Shown: one piece after another, positions 54,001-63,248 of the stretch
Layout: the number at the start of each line of letters is the position of its first letter
Position numbering within the stretch: position 1 is the stretch's first letter
NCBI GenBank assembly: GCA_013397115.1
Contig: VWZW01001014.1
Span: forward strand, 789,766-853,765
DNA from: Edolisoma coerulescens
Taxonomy: Eukaryota; Chordata; Aves; Passeriformes; Campephagidae
DNA length: 64,000 nucleotides
Direction of reading: 5' to 3'
Notes under the pieces: model-generated
Databases searched by the model: none
What the model was told of the DNA's origin: nothing
The model's input: the letters and a program-made list of their open reading frames with translations, nothing else
Translations under genes and position numbers: made by a program

Positions 54001-57000
54001 ATTACTATGAATATGCTATTACTATTAATACTACTGTATCTTTGGAACAGATTTGTTTGAACTGAGATGAATGATACGTCTGATGCAAAATGCTTCAGTG
54101 CTGAAAGAGACAGGGAAAATTTCTTATTGCAATATGTGTCTTTTGAGAATATTTTCAACATTGGCATATTCTTATTAAACTTTACTTCTACAAGATACCA
54201 CCCTTCTCAACAGAAAAATATTGCATTAACTTTTTTTTCAATACCTTTACTGAATATGCACAAAGGATGATGGTAGCTTTTAGTATGCACTGCTGATGGT
54301 GGTGGTGCAACATTGACAGACTATCCATAGTCTGATATCTGAGGAGGTGAAAGAAGAAAAAATTGTTTTAATACAAACAGATGCGCTTTCATACACAGAT
54401 ACAATTCTGAAGTTCTAGTAAGTTTTTTTGTTGTTGTTGAGTCAGTGTTGTCCATTTACTTTCCTTTCTCAAAATACAAATCCCGTTACTTTTTGCTCTC
54501 AAAGAAATTTTATTCTTTAGTTGGAGATGCTTAGACTGACTGTCAACGTCAGAATTCTTGTACAGCTTTTCTTTGGTGGTTGTTCATTGGTGCGTTTTGT
54601 TCTTCTCAAGGTTAGAGACCGATTTTTACTAAAATCTCCAGTAAAAACCATTGAAGACTTCATACGAAGATTCACTCCAAGTCGCTTGACCTCTGGATCT
54701 AACAGCAGCAGTTCATCTAGTCTAGCTACAAGCAAATCAATGCACAGATTTGGTTTAAGCGTGCTTTCATCTACATCTACGGATAGCACTTTATTAAAAC
54801 TGGAAGAGAAGCTGGCATACTCTGCACAGATGAATAACAACGGCTACAGCTCCCAGCAAGGCAGGACAGCTGTGGGGGGTGCACCTGAGGAAGGAGAACT
54901 CCGTTACGAAGCAGAGAGTCCAGATGAAGCTGCTCTCGTCTATGCAGCAAGGGCATATAACTGTTCTCTGGTTGGAAGGCTGTCCGACCAGGTATCAGTG
55001 GAGCTACCTCACCTGGGAACCTTAAACTTTGAAGTATTACATACATTGGGCTTTGATTCCGTCAGGAAGAGGATGTCAGTAGTGGTCAGGCATCCTCTCA
55101 CAGATGAAATAAATGTTTACACTAAAGGAGCAGATTCAGTTGTTATGGATCTTCTTCTACCCTGCTCTTCAGGTACACCTCTTATTTACCTTTGGGGGGT
55201 TTGGGAGGCAGTTAGTTGCTGAAGATCTCATCGTACCTTACTGCCTTGTCTAGCAAGTAGATTTGCCTGCTTTCATTTGGTAGGATGGCAACCATTACCC
55301 TTCTTTTATAATACTTTGTAATTATAGCAAATTTTCTGTAACAAATTGTTGGTTCCTTACCTCACAAGAATGAGTGAAGATAATTTCTGTAGAAGATCTT
55401 CTACTAGAAAACTTTATTTTGAAGGAATTTCTTGCAACTCTGCCAAAGCAATTTACATTTCTTTAGGAAAAACCTGCGTGGCAATGCTTGGACAGTTGAG
55501 TATTTTATATGAAACTGAAGTACTTCTTTTGCTGCTTCCCTCTGTTTCATTTGTAAGTCTTTACGTCCTTTTGCTGCAGTATGTTGCATTAATCAGCACA
55601 TTTATTGGTGTTTAACTATGATGCTAAAGTGCAATGTGAATCAATCAGCCATCAAAACAGAAAGGTTGTGGCAAAGATGGAGAGATGCTGTTCAGACAAG
55701 AAATCTTGGCTTCAAATACATAGTTGACTAGCAAGCAATAGACATGTAGCTGTGAACATGGAATTTCCCTAAAGCGTCGAGAATTCTCCAGCACCCAAAT
55801 GTCCTAGGAAGCGGGGACAACCTTAAATAGCTAATTGTAATCAGTTGGTTTCAAGAAGAATCCTTTCAGAAGTTAGAAGAGACACATGGGCTTCAGTTTG
55901 CATTAATCAGTTTGCATCTAATTTACTGTATTTTCAACACTGAATTTCATCCAGTGTTTAAAGATTACCCCAATATGAATGGACAGAGCCCCAAAGTGCT
56001 AGAGGTACTTCCCATGTTTCACTAATGCATTGACTTTGTGGTTACTTTGACACGAGTTGGAGTAAATAATTGTGAAAGGCTTATACTGTGTCATTTTAGT
56101 TTAACGAAACACAGAAAAATGTTGGCATTAGTTTTCTGGTTACAGTCATATAAATCAAAACTGAGCCAAAAAAATTAGGAACAACTTGTCCTAACTAACA
56201 ACAAAGTATTCATGAATAGTTTTCTAGCAAAGATCTGATATCACAGAAAGCATGTAGAGCATCTATGGAAACTTCTTTCCTTGCAAACTACTAATAGCAC
56301 TGAAAATTTCTAATACCTAGGAAGTAATGATTGGAAATGAGTTCTCAGAATGAGAACTGAGCGTTCAGAAAAGAAAAAATATTTTATGCCAAGTCCTTAA
56401 TTTTTTGCTGCCATATAACAGACTGTGTTTGAAGCTGCGGTGTCCATTCACAGTAGACTCAATGGATCAAGGAATTTTCAGGGAAATTTCAGGCAGGTCT
56501 AGGATCCACCTAGGTAAAAACAGTAAGGCCAGTTAGAAAATTAAAAAATGGCAGCATTATCAATGGTGATGTATGTCTGAGAAGAAGAAGCAGAGTTCCT
56601 GAAGGTTGGTGTGGGAATGAGCTATGTCTGTAGCTGGGCAAATACAGATTCCACCATCATTACAGGCAAGCAAATTTAAAGTGGTTCTGAAATTGTGCAG
56701 AAGGTTTTTTGTTTTGGTGTGGATTTTTTGTTTGTTTGGGGCTTTTTTAGCCCGAATTGAACTATGAGCTCTGCTGTGCTTTGCTTTTGCAAGCAATGTG
56801 AAGTGCAGCCACTAGAACACCATAAGCAGTTCCCCTTGTTTTCTAGTCCTCTTAAGCCCCTCCTGGCTTCAGTAATTCTGTATGTTTCAGCAGATCTGTC
56901 TGAAAAACATTTGACATTTCTCTTGAGTTCTCCTGGAACTGAATTCTCTGCCTGCAGTATCCTAGTGTCAGTGGATGTAGAGGGAGCCTCAGAAGATTTA

Positions 57001-60000
57001 TACTGTGGCTGTTATCTATATTGTGGGATCTGTCGTTGGTGTCATCCAGTTCACTGGTGACAGTGGAACGTGAGTGTGAGAGGAGATGTAATGCTACGAG
57101 AATTCAGTCATTTATCATTTCAAGGAAATGACTAGAAAGTAAATGGACATGACAACTAATCCCACAACTTGGTCTTTGCTCTTAGGGCTTCAGGGACATG
57201 TGAACTGCACGCTAGTCAAGCATGTGTCTTGAGACTTGTGCCCTTAGACTGAAGGACCAAGGCAGTACCATGTCTCTAATCTCCCAGCTCAGACATCACA
57301 TGGCATGAAACAAAGACTCCTGTTTGAGGGGAAGAGTATTTTAGAATATGACATGAGAAACAGCCTAAAATCAGGAAGTATTATGTTTTAGCTTCCTTGT
57401 GTCTTATAGAAAGGTATAAATCGTCATGAGCTTCAAAATATAAAAAGATTATGAATTGACTCCATTTGCTCTGCCTGTATATCTAGTTAAGACTGTGGAA
57501 CCTGGTGTATTCTGATAGCAAACAGATATTTCCAAAAGCCTTGAAATGATTCCCAAGAGAGTATTGTTTTTACTTTATCTCAACAGTCACTGTGTTCATA
57601 AATAAGAAAGTTACTGTTTGAGTCAATACCCAGCTCACACAGGAACTGTGAACATAAGTCATTGAGAAAACAATGACTGCACTGGCTTTCTGCAGCTCGA
57701 GATTATGGAATGAAATGAAGAAGCAGAAGGCCACTAGCTCTCTATCTTTCTTCTGGAGGAGACTTCCTTGCTGTTTTTCACTGACATGGTGCATGTGGTC
57801 ACACTGCTCAGAGCAGACACTGCATCCCAGCTAAAAACAATCTCCACAACTCGGTTTTGTCTGCAAGAGGTTCCTTTCCCCCCTCTAACTTTTGAGCACG
57901 AGATAAATCTCAGGGTAGGACTGACGAGGCACATGAACAGCTATATGGGGGTTTAGCTGTCACTGGTATGCTGGTGGAAGAGCGACACGCTGGAACTGAG
58001 AATTTGCACAGAAAATAGTACGCACATCTCTACTTGTAGAGAGTTGCTGTCTTTGTTCATTGAAGGAGGTATGAGCATTTGACATTATGATTACTGCATT
58101 AACACCTGTGGTATTCAGATCTGAAATGATTAACACCACTTAACCTTAAAGAGATAGAAACAGCTTTTGATGTGTTTAAGAACCTATTGAAGTTTGCATC
58201 ATTTGAAGTCAGTGAGCCACTGAAATAGCCACTCCCATACGACAATTTCATGTGGGATATGCAAAAAAATGGCATTTTTCTCTAGAATGTTAATGTATCA
58301 CAATAAATTAGGAAGAATGCTTGCTTGATTTATTGTTCTTTATTGTTTAAGTTAAAAAGATTACTCACTTACACAAGAAGCCTCGAAGAAGGTTTGCTGC
58401 AGTACTTCTCCCAGAAAAAAAAATTCTTACGTTACGCAGCAAAATCAGACGTGCCAAAAGGGTTATAACGCATTAATAGAAAAGTAGCTAAGTGAAACTG
58501 TGTTAGGCTGCTGGTTCCTTATTGCATATTTCCATATATAGTGTCAGAAAGGGCTTTCCAATTGCAAATAATGCTTGCAGGGATGTCCTTCAGGAATAAT
58601 ATATCTATATTGTCCCTTTGAGACAATCAACAGTGATAGCGTAGGTAGTATTAATAGGTAGATAGACAGGCCCATGAGAATATTCCTGCCAGTCAGTATT
58701 CACCACATGACCTTAATCAGAGATGGAACTGAAATGAACACATGTAGGAAATACCACAATCTTCACAGAGTCCCTTAGGAGCAACTGCATATGTATACTC
58801 CCAGCTTTGCAGACCTAGAGAGGATAGAAAAGTCTTTAAAGGTGAGAAAATAGCTTTACAGTGAGTAAAATGTTCTGATACGTGGTTGAGATAAATGGAA
58901 CAAAACCCAGAATATTGCGATTCCAAACTCACAGTTCCCTTATTTCGACAAAATCAGTACATGTATGTGTTTGTGGTGGAGCACCTGAATGCCCAGTTAG
59001 GCACTCTGCTGCTGTATAAATATGAAAGTGCTGAATGCTGTGTAGCTTTATAGACAGACAGATTATATGTATGTATGCAGGCAACATATAGCAGGATCGA
59101 ATTCAGTATGAGTGCACACTGGGTAAATGGGCACTGAAAAGTATAAACAGTAAGATACTTACGCCATCTAATTTATATACCCGTATTATGTGCTTAATAT
59201 AAAGATATAGTGCCCATAGGCTCTCAGTATGGGAAGTGAGCACATTCAGTGCTGAACTGAGTATGTAGCAGGTCTCTTGAAGTGCTCAGACTTCTGGTGA
59301 GGAGTGGTCACCTGACTCAGTGACTGGTTACTGTGCAAGTAGCAGTAACTCAAATATTGCACTTAGGAACAGCTCCAATTACAGAATTATATCCTGAAAT
59401 GATTCTACATCCCCTGAAAATATTCAGACTTTAGTAAAAAAAAGTGTATTACGTCAGGGAATAGAAAGACCTGCCAGAAGCTACCAGTCATTCTCACTCA
59501 ATGGTTCCAATCTAAAAATTTACCAGCTTGTACATTTACTTTAGTGCTAACCTTGAAGTTCATATTATTTAAGATTACTACTACAGTACCTTTTTCATGA
59601 ACTTATCTTGATCCTAGATGATAAAAAAATGCATTATCGCTTGTTTTTTATTTTTGGAGACATCATTTCATGTAATAAGACAGAACAAAATGTGCTGCCA
59701 TCATATTTATTACTCTATGTTGATCACAGAGTGAGCACATTGCACCAGTCCCAGTTAAAGAGAGAAAAGAAACAGATGCTCACTCCTCATTTTGAGTAGT
59801 TACACGTGGCTCTAAGTGAAGGGTAAAGCCAAGTGGAAGTTTTGCTGATGCATCTGAGGTAGAAGCTAGCTGTGAGGTCTGCAAGTGCAAATTCTCTAAA
59901 TGAAATCACAATCATACCCAGAACTTCGTGCGTTGATTCAGGCTGATAGGAAGTATCAGTACAGCACTAACAGACTAAAGGACCTTCATGCACTTAGATA

Positions 60001-63000
60001 TACAAAACAGAGCACTCTTTCCACTTCTTTCAAGATATTAGCCTTGGTGGAAAACTGAGTGCTATTTTTAAGTGTCGTTTTTCTGCACATGATGAGCTGT
60101 GGAGAAGCGGAAAAGCATTTGCTCGTAGTGTGTTTGAAATCATACTTCTATTTCTGACAGTATTGTTTGCTGTGAAAATTATCATGATTTCTTAAAATAT
60201 TCAGGTGAAAGAAATACTTAAGGAGTAAAAAAAAAAAAAGGTCTTTCTCATGTACATTCACGGTGACTTTTTTGAAGAGGGAAGACAGAAAAGAGAACAA
60301 AAAGACTATTTTTCTTTTTTTTTAATGGAATGTTTTATTGGAGTTTCCCAGGAAATATCAACAGCTCTTTAAAAGTATCGGTTATAAAGTGCTGGTACAG
60401 TAAGTGCTGTATTCAAGTTTTTATTCTCTGAGGCAATTCAGCTGCTGTTATTTTTCAATGAGTAATTTATGTTTTTATTCTATAGATGACCCTCGGGGCA
60501 AACACCAAAAAAAAATCCGAAGCAAAACCCAGAATTACCTTAATCTTTATGCTGTAGATGGGCTGCGGACCCTCTGTATTGCAAAAAGAGTAAGTAAATG
60601 CAGGCTTTTAGTTTGCTTTTAAGGAGAGTCTTGACAAAGATTACTGAAGGTATTTATTATTTTATTGTTCTCAATTCATAACTTCTTTTTCATTTTATTC
60701 AGTAAAGGATTAATGCCTTTGCATCATGTTGACTGTGCCCTCATATACTCTTTGTAATAGGTTCTCAGCAAGGAAGAGTATGGCTGTTGGTTAAAAACTC
60801 ATTTAGAAGCAGAATCCTCTATTGAAAATCGTGAAGAACTTCTGTTTCAGTCAGCACTGCGGATAGAGAAGAACCTGCATCTGCTAGGTAACGAAATGAG
60901 AGCTGGACGTGAAATTAAAATGTGATAAAAATTCTGAAAGCTTGGATATGAAATCCGTTCTTTTCCTTAAATTGTTTCTGACAGTATAGAAATTGGCTTC
61001 TGTGGGACTTTATCATGGCTGTCATGTGCACCACCACAAAGGAATGGGATATAATTAACATAAAAGACATACCCTGTCTTCCTTGCTCCTGCCATCATTT
61101 TATCACTAGTGAAATAAGTGGAGTAATACCAGGGATGAATTTGACACAATATCATAAATGGGAACTGCTGCTCCAAACAAGATGAGGACCTGACCCAAGC
61201 TGTCTACAGAATTTCATTAGCTCAGTGCCATTTCAACATGTCAGAGACTTCCATGACTCCAGGGCCACCAGAGACATGCATAAAGCAAAGCTCATAAACT
61301 GCATTTGTGAGAGGCATCAACTTTCATATACATCAAGTTCAGCACATGCACTCAGGGCCTGTGTATTCTGTGGCAAGGGTTTGCAGTTAAAATCAGTGTA
61401 TGTAAAAAGTATTGCAAGAGCTAAGTCATAGTCTTTTGAGTTGAGATGTTGAAAGCACTGAGATTCTAAAATGTATGTATATACACTAGTACTCCATGCA
61501 TCCAACTGCTTTCTCTGGCAAAGAAACTGGGACAGCCATAACGCTGTCGGAGAAAACAACCTTCACTAATTGCCAGCATGCCTGTCTCTGGGAAACAGAT
61601 CCATCTCACCCAACTTTTAATGAATTTACTGCAGATCTCCAAGGCTCAACATATAACCAGTGGAGAGACTAAAAAAGTATAGTTCATTCAGTCTGACTTA
61701 GATATCCGCTTTAGGATTAGGTTAATCATGCCCTTGAAGTGTCTGGTTCTCTCCCCTGACTTAAAGGGGGGCATGAGTTGCCTAGTTCGGACCAGAGTAA
61801 TCAAGATCTCACCATGGGTGTACCTGTTGGCTCTGTCTGCAGTCTGAGGTGGAAAAAAAAAAGAAAAAAAAAAAGTGAAATTGAGCTGTTAGACAAATAA
61901 GTGAGCTCTGGCCAGTAGTAAACTATCAGTTCAGTCATTCCCCAAGAACCTCATACTGTGGTTTGTAGCTTGCAATGATCAGTCGTCATTAGGCTGGGGG
62001 AATAAAAATTTAGTCTGGAATATATTTTTTTTTGTCTGGATAGCAATAGCTTTCCCAGCGCTGCCCTAAGAATGTGTTTTCATGTAAATGACTGGTTCTC
62101 AGACATAAGTGGACTTCTATTGTTAATTGGGTTTTTTTCTAGAAACAACCATAGGAGCAATAGTTAGCTGGGAAAGTTTATTTTGTTTTTCCTCTTTTTC
62201 CAGGTAACCTGCATGTGTGTCACTTCCTCATTTGCTAGTAGCAGGGCTTACATTTCCTCACACTGAAGTCTCTCTGACATTCAGTGGAGCACTGATGTAC
62301 CCGTGGTGACACTGAGCTTGGTACTGAGTGGCTTTTTGCCAGTTTTCATATATATGAAAATCTCATCTCAGTCGATTGATTTATGTAAGCGTAAAACAAA
62401 TACCCAGTCTCATATAAACAGGTAGAAAGATGCATTTAAAGCATAAAAATACACATTTTACCCTCACATAATGGTCAACAGATTTATGATTTATTCTCTG
62501 CTATGTCTCATTTGGCCACCAGTTTCTTTCTGCAAGAGCAAAGAGCAGCAACAAGGCATGAAAAGGTTTATGTCTGCAGCCTAATCTGCTGTTGCCAAGC
62601 TGTAGTCCTGCTGTTATTCCCCTTCAAGAGAGGAATTTCTAGTGGAAATCTTCTCGTGGAGAAAAGGCAGTTAAGACCCTTAGGAACTTAAATGATCTCC
62701 AAGAACCAATACCTTCTCTAGCAACATTAAGCAGAAATGATGTAAATATAGAGCATAGAGACAATAAGCCTTGTGAACCTCTGGGAGTAGGAGTGGCATC
62801 TGGTTGCTTTTGAAATTTTGAATTCTGGATTTGTTGTTTATTGTTGATGCAAATGTTTACCACAGCTACTTTCCTCTCTTCTTCCTCAATACCCCCAAAA
62901 AGCTGGCCAAATCTTGCAACCATTGGTAGTTCAGCTGTTTCCCAGTAAAAGTGACTGCTGGTTGTTTTGGGGTTTGGTTTTTTTTAAATCTAAGCTTAAA

Positions 63001-63248
63001 ATTTCTGGGGAACCCTAAGTGTTCATTTAATATGGAATATTTTGGGGTTTTTTGTGTGCTTAGGTGCAACTGGCATAGAGGACCGTTTGCAGGATGGTGT
63101 TCCAGAAACCATTGCAAGCTTGCGCAAAGCTGGGTTGCAGATTTGGGTTCTTACTGGAGACAAGCAAGAAACAGCTGTTAATATTGCATATGCATGCAAG
63201 CTACTAGATCATGATGAAGAAATCATCACTTTGAATGCTGAATCACCA
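11824..63248 (+). CDS. ATP10A: ATP10A, P4-type phospholipid-flippase ATPase, partial (12 internal exons)
   Basis: Seen: exons 11824-12028, 29349-29434, 35761-35867, 35972-36103, 38429-38562, 40158-40410, 51290-51507, 52995-53189, 54611-55172, 60486-60589, 60761-60887 and 63064-63248 splice in compatible phases into one open frame of about 769 codons, each with AG acceptor and GT donor. The order of motifs is DGET, PISL, DKTGTLT, ESPDEAAL, FDSVRKRM, KGAD, TGDK, which is diagnostic of P4-ATPases. Known for the family: ATP10A works with the CDC50A (TMEM30A) subunit, mainly at the plasma membrane, and moves phosphatidylcholine (glucosylceramide has also been reported) from the outer to the inner leaflet, using an aspartyl-phosphate cycle. 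Paralogue choice: the linker after the P-loop (SEEEE, HRRTGSRAEAKRAS, HTAFSSPM) and KSPVKTIEDF fit recalled ATP10A much better than ATP10B or ATP10D. Truncation is due to the window edges: the N-terminus with helices 1-2 and everything after the TGDK region are missing. No promoter or start codon is present. Confidence 0.95.
12029..29348. other. 17.3 kb intron between exons A and B
   Basis: AT-rich intron with no recognised gene. The main content is one CR1 fragment at about 20908-22040. A short pyrimidine run lies at 25824-25859. The many short open frames here resemble no protein family I know and are expected by chance. Confidence 0.85.
20908..22040 (-). mobile_element. CR1 LINE fragment with reverse-transcriptase remnant, reverse orientation
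   Basis: The CR1 3' end lies at about 20,908 (agaatcatataatcatgg) and the element extends leftward on the - strand from about 22,040. On the - strand near 21,590-21,817 it encodes a degraded piece of the CR1 ORF2 C-terminus with KFADDTKL and NLMKFNK, where the FADD box is the reverse-transcriptase active-site region. Frames are broken, so it is inactive. It is the longest CR1 copy in the window. Confidence 0.88.
29349..29434 (+). CDS. ATP10A: ATP10A exon B: actuator domain continued
   Basis: Acceptor ttattccag before 29349, donor cat|gtgagt after 29434; 28 codons plus two bases. The peptide starts DSEFDPLKFTSV and includes IECEKPNNDLSRFRGY, a strongly conserved ATP10-family stretch of the actuator domain. 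The split Ile codon (AT|T) is completed by the next exon at 35761. It joins exon A in frame as ..FLEL-DSEFD.., matching the family alignment with no missing residues. Confidence 0.94.
29435..35760. other. 6.3 kb intron between exons B and C
   Basis: AT-rich sequence. I see no gene, no clear CR1 copy and no long tandem repeat; only small A- and T-runs and a TAG trinucleotide run near 32,668. Confidence 0.8.
35761..35867 (+). CDS. ATP10A: ATP10A exon C: actuator domain, ENLLLRGC segment
   Basis: Acceptor ttttctgtag ending at 35760, donor cag|gtaaga after 35867. It completes a split Ile codon, gives 35 codons and ends with one base of a Gly codon. The peptide includes KSGKKDGLFKENLLLRGCTI followed by RNTEEVAGIVIYA; LLLRGC.RNT is a hallmark of P4-ATPases. 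Only 104 bases separate it from exon D. Confidence 0.95.
35972..36103 (+). CDS. ATP10A: ATP10A exon D: stalk and membrane helix 3
   Basis: Acceptor tctctgcag ending at 35971, donor ttg|gtaagt after 36103. The length of 132 is divisible by three and both borders are phase 1. The peptide begins GHETKALLNNNGPRYKRSK, the conserved loop between actuator and membrane, and then enters a hydrophobic run VLWCVLILLIMCLFSAIG that forms membrane helix 3. The NNGPRYKRSKLER block is highly conserved within ATP10 proteins. Confidence 0.96.
36960..37375. other. Intronic G+C- and CpG-rich island
   Basis: About 415 bases with roughly 14 CpG dinucleotides by eye (for example in gccgcgg, ctcgagg, gtcgata) inside an AT-rich, CpG-poor intron. 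It includes a cag-rich segment (agagcagcagcagcgggg). The - strand frame across it (36,943-37,485) is open for 180 codons, but the peptide shows no family resemblance. It could be a regulatory element or a degraded repeat. Confidence 0.55.
37245..37256 (+). promoter_or_regulatory. CTCF-like core motif
   Basis: The 12 bases ccagcagagggc fit the CTCF core CCASYAGRKGGC at every position; the two following bases (ca) do not fit the RS extension. It lies inside the CpG-rich intronic island. Occupancy is unknown and chance matches occur. Confidence 0.3.
38429..38562 (+). CDS. ATP10A: ATP10A exon E: exoplasmic loop and start of helix 4
   Basis: Acceptor cttctgcag ending at 38428, donor cag|gtaatc after 38562; two bases, then 44 codons, ending between codons. 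The peptide has GHGLWVWQYGEKKKPIFDVP, a polar loop between helices 3 and 4, then SPVLASVYLFLTVIIVFQ, the first half of helix 4. The loop sequence varies between paralogues and here is closest to recalled ATP10A. Confidence 0.94.
38563..40157. other. 1.6 kb intron between exons E and F
   Basis: It contains a + strand CR1 fragment at about 38655-39000. The remainder is unremarkable AT-rich sequence. Confidence 0.85.
38655..39000 (+). mobile_element. CR1 ORF2 internal fragment, forward orientation
   Basis: The + strand reads like the CR1 reverse-transcriptase C-terminal region: block gtcactagtgatgtccccca, then atactgggcccagtattg, and at 38,862-38,998 a peptide NPEGCAALQKELSALER followed by LKFNKGKCRVLHLGRNKP. 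The usual FADD segment is disrupted just before it. It lacks the CR1 3' untranslated end, unlike the other three copies, so it is a fragment deleted at both ends. Confidence 0.85.
40158..40410 (+). CDS. ATP10A: ATP10A exon F: helix 4 PISL motif and phosphorylation site
   Basis: Acceptor gtattctag ending at 40157, donor acg|gtgagc after 40410; 84 codons plus one base. Helix 4 carries PISL at 40167-40178, the P4 motif in place of the ion-binding PEGL, lining the lipid path. QCRALNITEDLGQVQFIFS leads to the DKTGTLTEN block; the Asp that becomes phosphorylated is codon 40326-40328. NKMVFRRCTVSGIEYSHDDN follows. Every catalytic residue expected here is present, so this segment looks functional. 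Confidence 0.97.
42900..43325 (-). mobile_element. Solo LTR of avian ERVK/alpharetrovirus type, reverse orientation
   Basis: Read on the - strand it has a TATAAAA box (43032-43026), an AATAAA poly(A) signal about 20 bases further on (43009-43004), a segment atcacattggttgcg similar in placement to the R/U5 of avian leukosis-type LTRs, and an end ..accccaccaca at 42900. U3 contains a 16-base direct repeat with period 21 (+ strand 43104-43119 and 43125-43140, cttgctgtatctttct). No gag, pol or env sequence flanks it, so it is a solo LTR. The U3 border near 43325 (TGTTGGAG on the - strand) is a guess and no target-site duplication was found. Confidence 0.75.
47446..47468. repeat. (TTG)n microsatellite
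   Basis: A perfect TTG run of about 7.7 units within the intron between exons F and G. Confidence 0.9.
48480..48531. repeat. Two 26-bp direct repeats bordering the polypurine tract
   Basis: tgcactccaccatacc (from 48480) and tgcactctatcatacc (from 48506) start 26 bases apart and are the same except for two or three bases. The second unit runs straight into the purine tract. Confidence 0.75.
48532..48726. repeat. 195-bp pure polypurine (AGAAG)n tract
   Basis: An uninterrupted run of A and G, mainly period 5 (gagaa) with a few gagaga interruptions near the start, at 48,610 and at the end. All six frames are open or near-open across it and give only Arg/Glu/Lys or Phe/Ser/Leu runs. Confidence 0.97.
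48799..48900. repeat. (CCTT)n / CCTGCCTT polypyrimidine-rich tract
   Basis: It begins with five or so perfect cttc units and changes into ccttcctgcc-type units, with single g interruptions. It lies 72 bases after the polypurine tract on the same strand. Confidence 0.95.
50686..50850 (+). mobile_element. MIR-like ancient tRNA-derived SINE
   Basis: The text follows MIR from head to tail: taacactaggctagcagtca, then aatctgggttcatgtctcca (the tRNA B-box region ggttcaantcc), cactctgcag, gactttaagcaaggcttt, tacctcatctctgtgtgtaa followed by aataaaggcagtagt and gtgttgttctgag. The match to the MIR pattern (ctgggttcgaatcc, gccact, cctcatctgtaaaat, gggttgttgtgag) is diverged but keeps order and spacing. 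Such copies predate the split of birds and mammals. Confidence 0.6.
51290..51507 (+). CDS. ATP10A: ATP10A exon G: paralogue-specific cytoplasmic linker
   Basis: Acceptor ttactgatag ending at 51289, donor atg|gtaagt after 51507; two bases complete an Ala codon and 72 codons follow. The peptide has an acidic patch (DSEEEEAG), then a Ser/Arg-rich part (SQRDSICSHQSIKVIHRSQS, THRRTGSRAEAKRAS) and ends LSKHTAFSSPM. Within the family this linker is poorly conserved except among true ATP10A proteins, so it is the best single piece of evidence for the paralogue. Several RxxS-like sites could be kinase targets (inference). The frame stays open upstream of the acceptor, but the splice phase from exon F fixes the start. 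Confidence 0.94.
51508..54610. other. Two introns flanking exon H (51508-52994 and 53190-54610)
   Basis: Apart from exon H (52995-53189) these two introns of about 1.4-1.5 kb show only AT-rich sequence. I see no repeat family or RNA gene in them. Confidence 0.8.
52995..53189 (+). CDS. ATP10A: ATP10A exon H: DFFIALTICNT segment before the N-domain
   Basis: Acceptor tgctactag ending at 52994, donor aag|gtaagg after 53189; exactly 65 codons, phase 0 at both ends. The peptide begins EKDITPDPRLLEKVNECAKH and ends DVFDFFIALTICNTVMV then TAPNQPRQK. The FF.ALT.CNTV block is conserved across P4-ATPases and marks the entry into the nucleotide-binding domain. Confidence 0.95.
54611..55172 (+). CDS. ATP10A: ATP10A exon I: nucleotide-binding domain (largest exon)
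   Basis: Acceptor ttcttctcaag ending at 54610, donor cag|gtacac after 55172; 187 codons plus one base. It opens with KSPVKTIEDFIRRFTPSRL, then a low-complexity Ser/Thr-rich loop with six consecutive serines near 54,700 coded by mixed AGY and TCN codons. The conserved core follows: RYEAESPDEAALVYAARAYN (ESPDEAAL at 54914-54937), LGFDSVRKRMSVVVRHPL (FDSVRKRM at 55052-55075) and VYTKGADSVVMDLL (KGAD at 55124-55135), which bind ATP. An open frame extends upstream of 54,611, but the exon H phase and the family alignment set the start there. Confidence 0.96.
55173..60485. other. 5.3 kb intron between exons I and J
   Basis: AT-rich intron without recognisable genes or long repeats; a T/G-rich low-complexity stretch lies near 56,700-56,750. 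Confidence 0.8.
60486..60589 (+). CDS. ATP10A: ATP10A exon J: end of the N-domain
   Basis: Acceptor ttctatag ending at 60485, donor aga|gtaagt after 60589; two bases complete an Asp codon, then 34 codons, phase 0. The peptide contains KHQKKIRSKTQNYLNLYAVD followed by GLRTLCIAKR; GLRTL is a conserved P4 motif in the N-domain that precedes the return to the P-domain. Confidence 0.95.
60761..60887 (+). CDS. ATP10A: ATP10A exon K: N-to-P domain connection
   Basis: Acceptor tttgtaatag ending at 60760, donor tag|gtaacg after 60887; 42 codons plus one base. The peptide starts VLSKEEYGCWLKTHLEAESS and ends SALRIEKNLHLL. A 171-base intron separates it from exon J; read through, that intron meets an in-frame stop (taa at 60620-60622), so it must be removed. 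Confidence 0.94.
60888..63063. other. 2.2 kb intron between exons K and L
   Basis: No gene is seen. An A-rich run broken by G is present at 61852-61875; otherwise nothing I can name. Confidence 0.8.
63064..63248 (+). CDS. ATP10A: ATP10A exon L: P-domain with TGDK motif
   Basis: Acceptor tgtgcttag ending at 63063, donor cca|gtaagc after 63248; two bases complete a Gly codon, then 61 codons, phase 0. The peptide begins GATGIEDRLQDGVPETIASL, then LQIWVLTGDKQETAVNIAYA (TGDK at 63153-63164) and ends DHDEEIITLNAESP. The GIEDRLQ.GVPETI and TGDK motifs are universal in P4 pumps. The next exon, expected to start near the EACAALL region of the family, is beyond the window. Confidence 0.95.
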
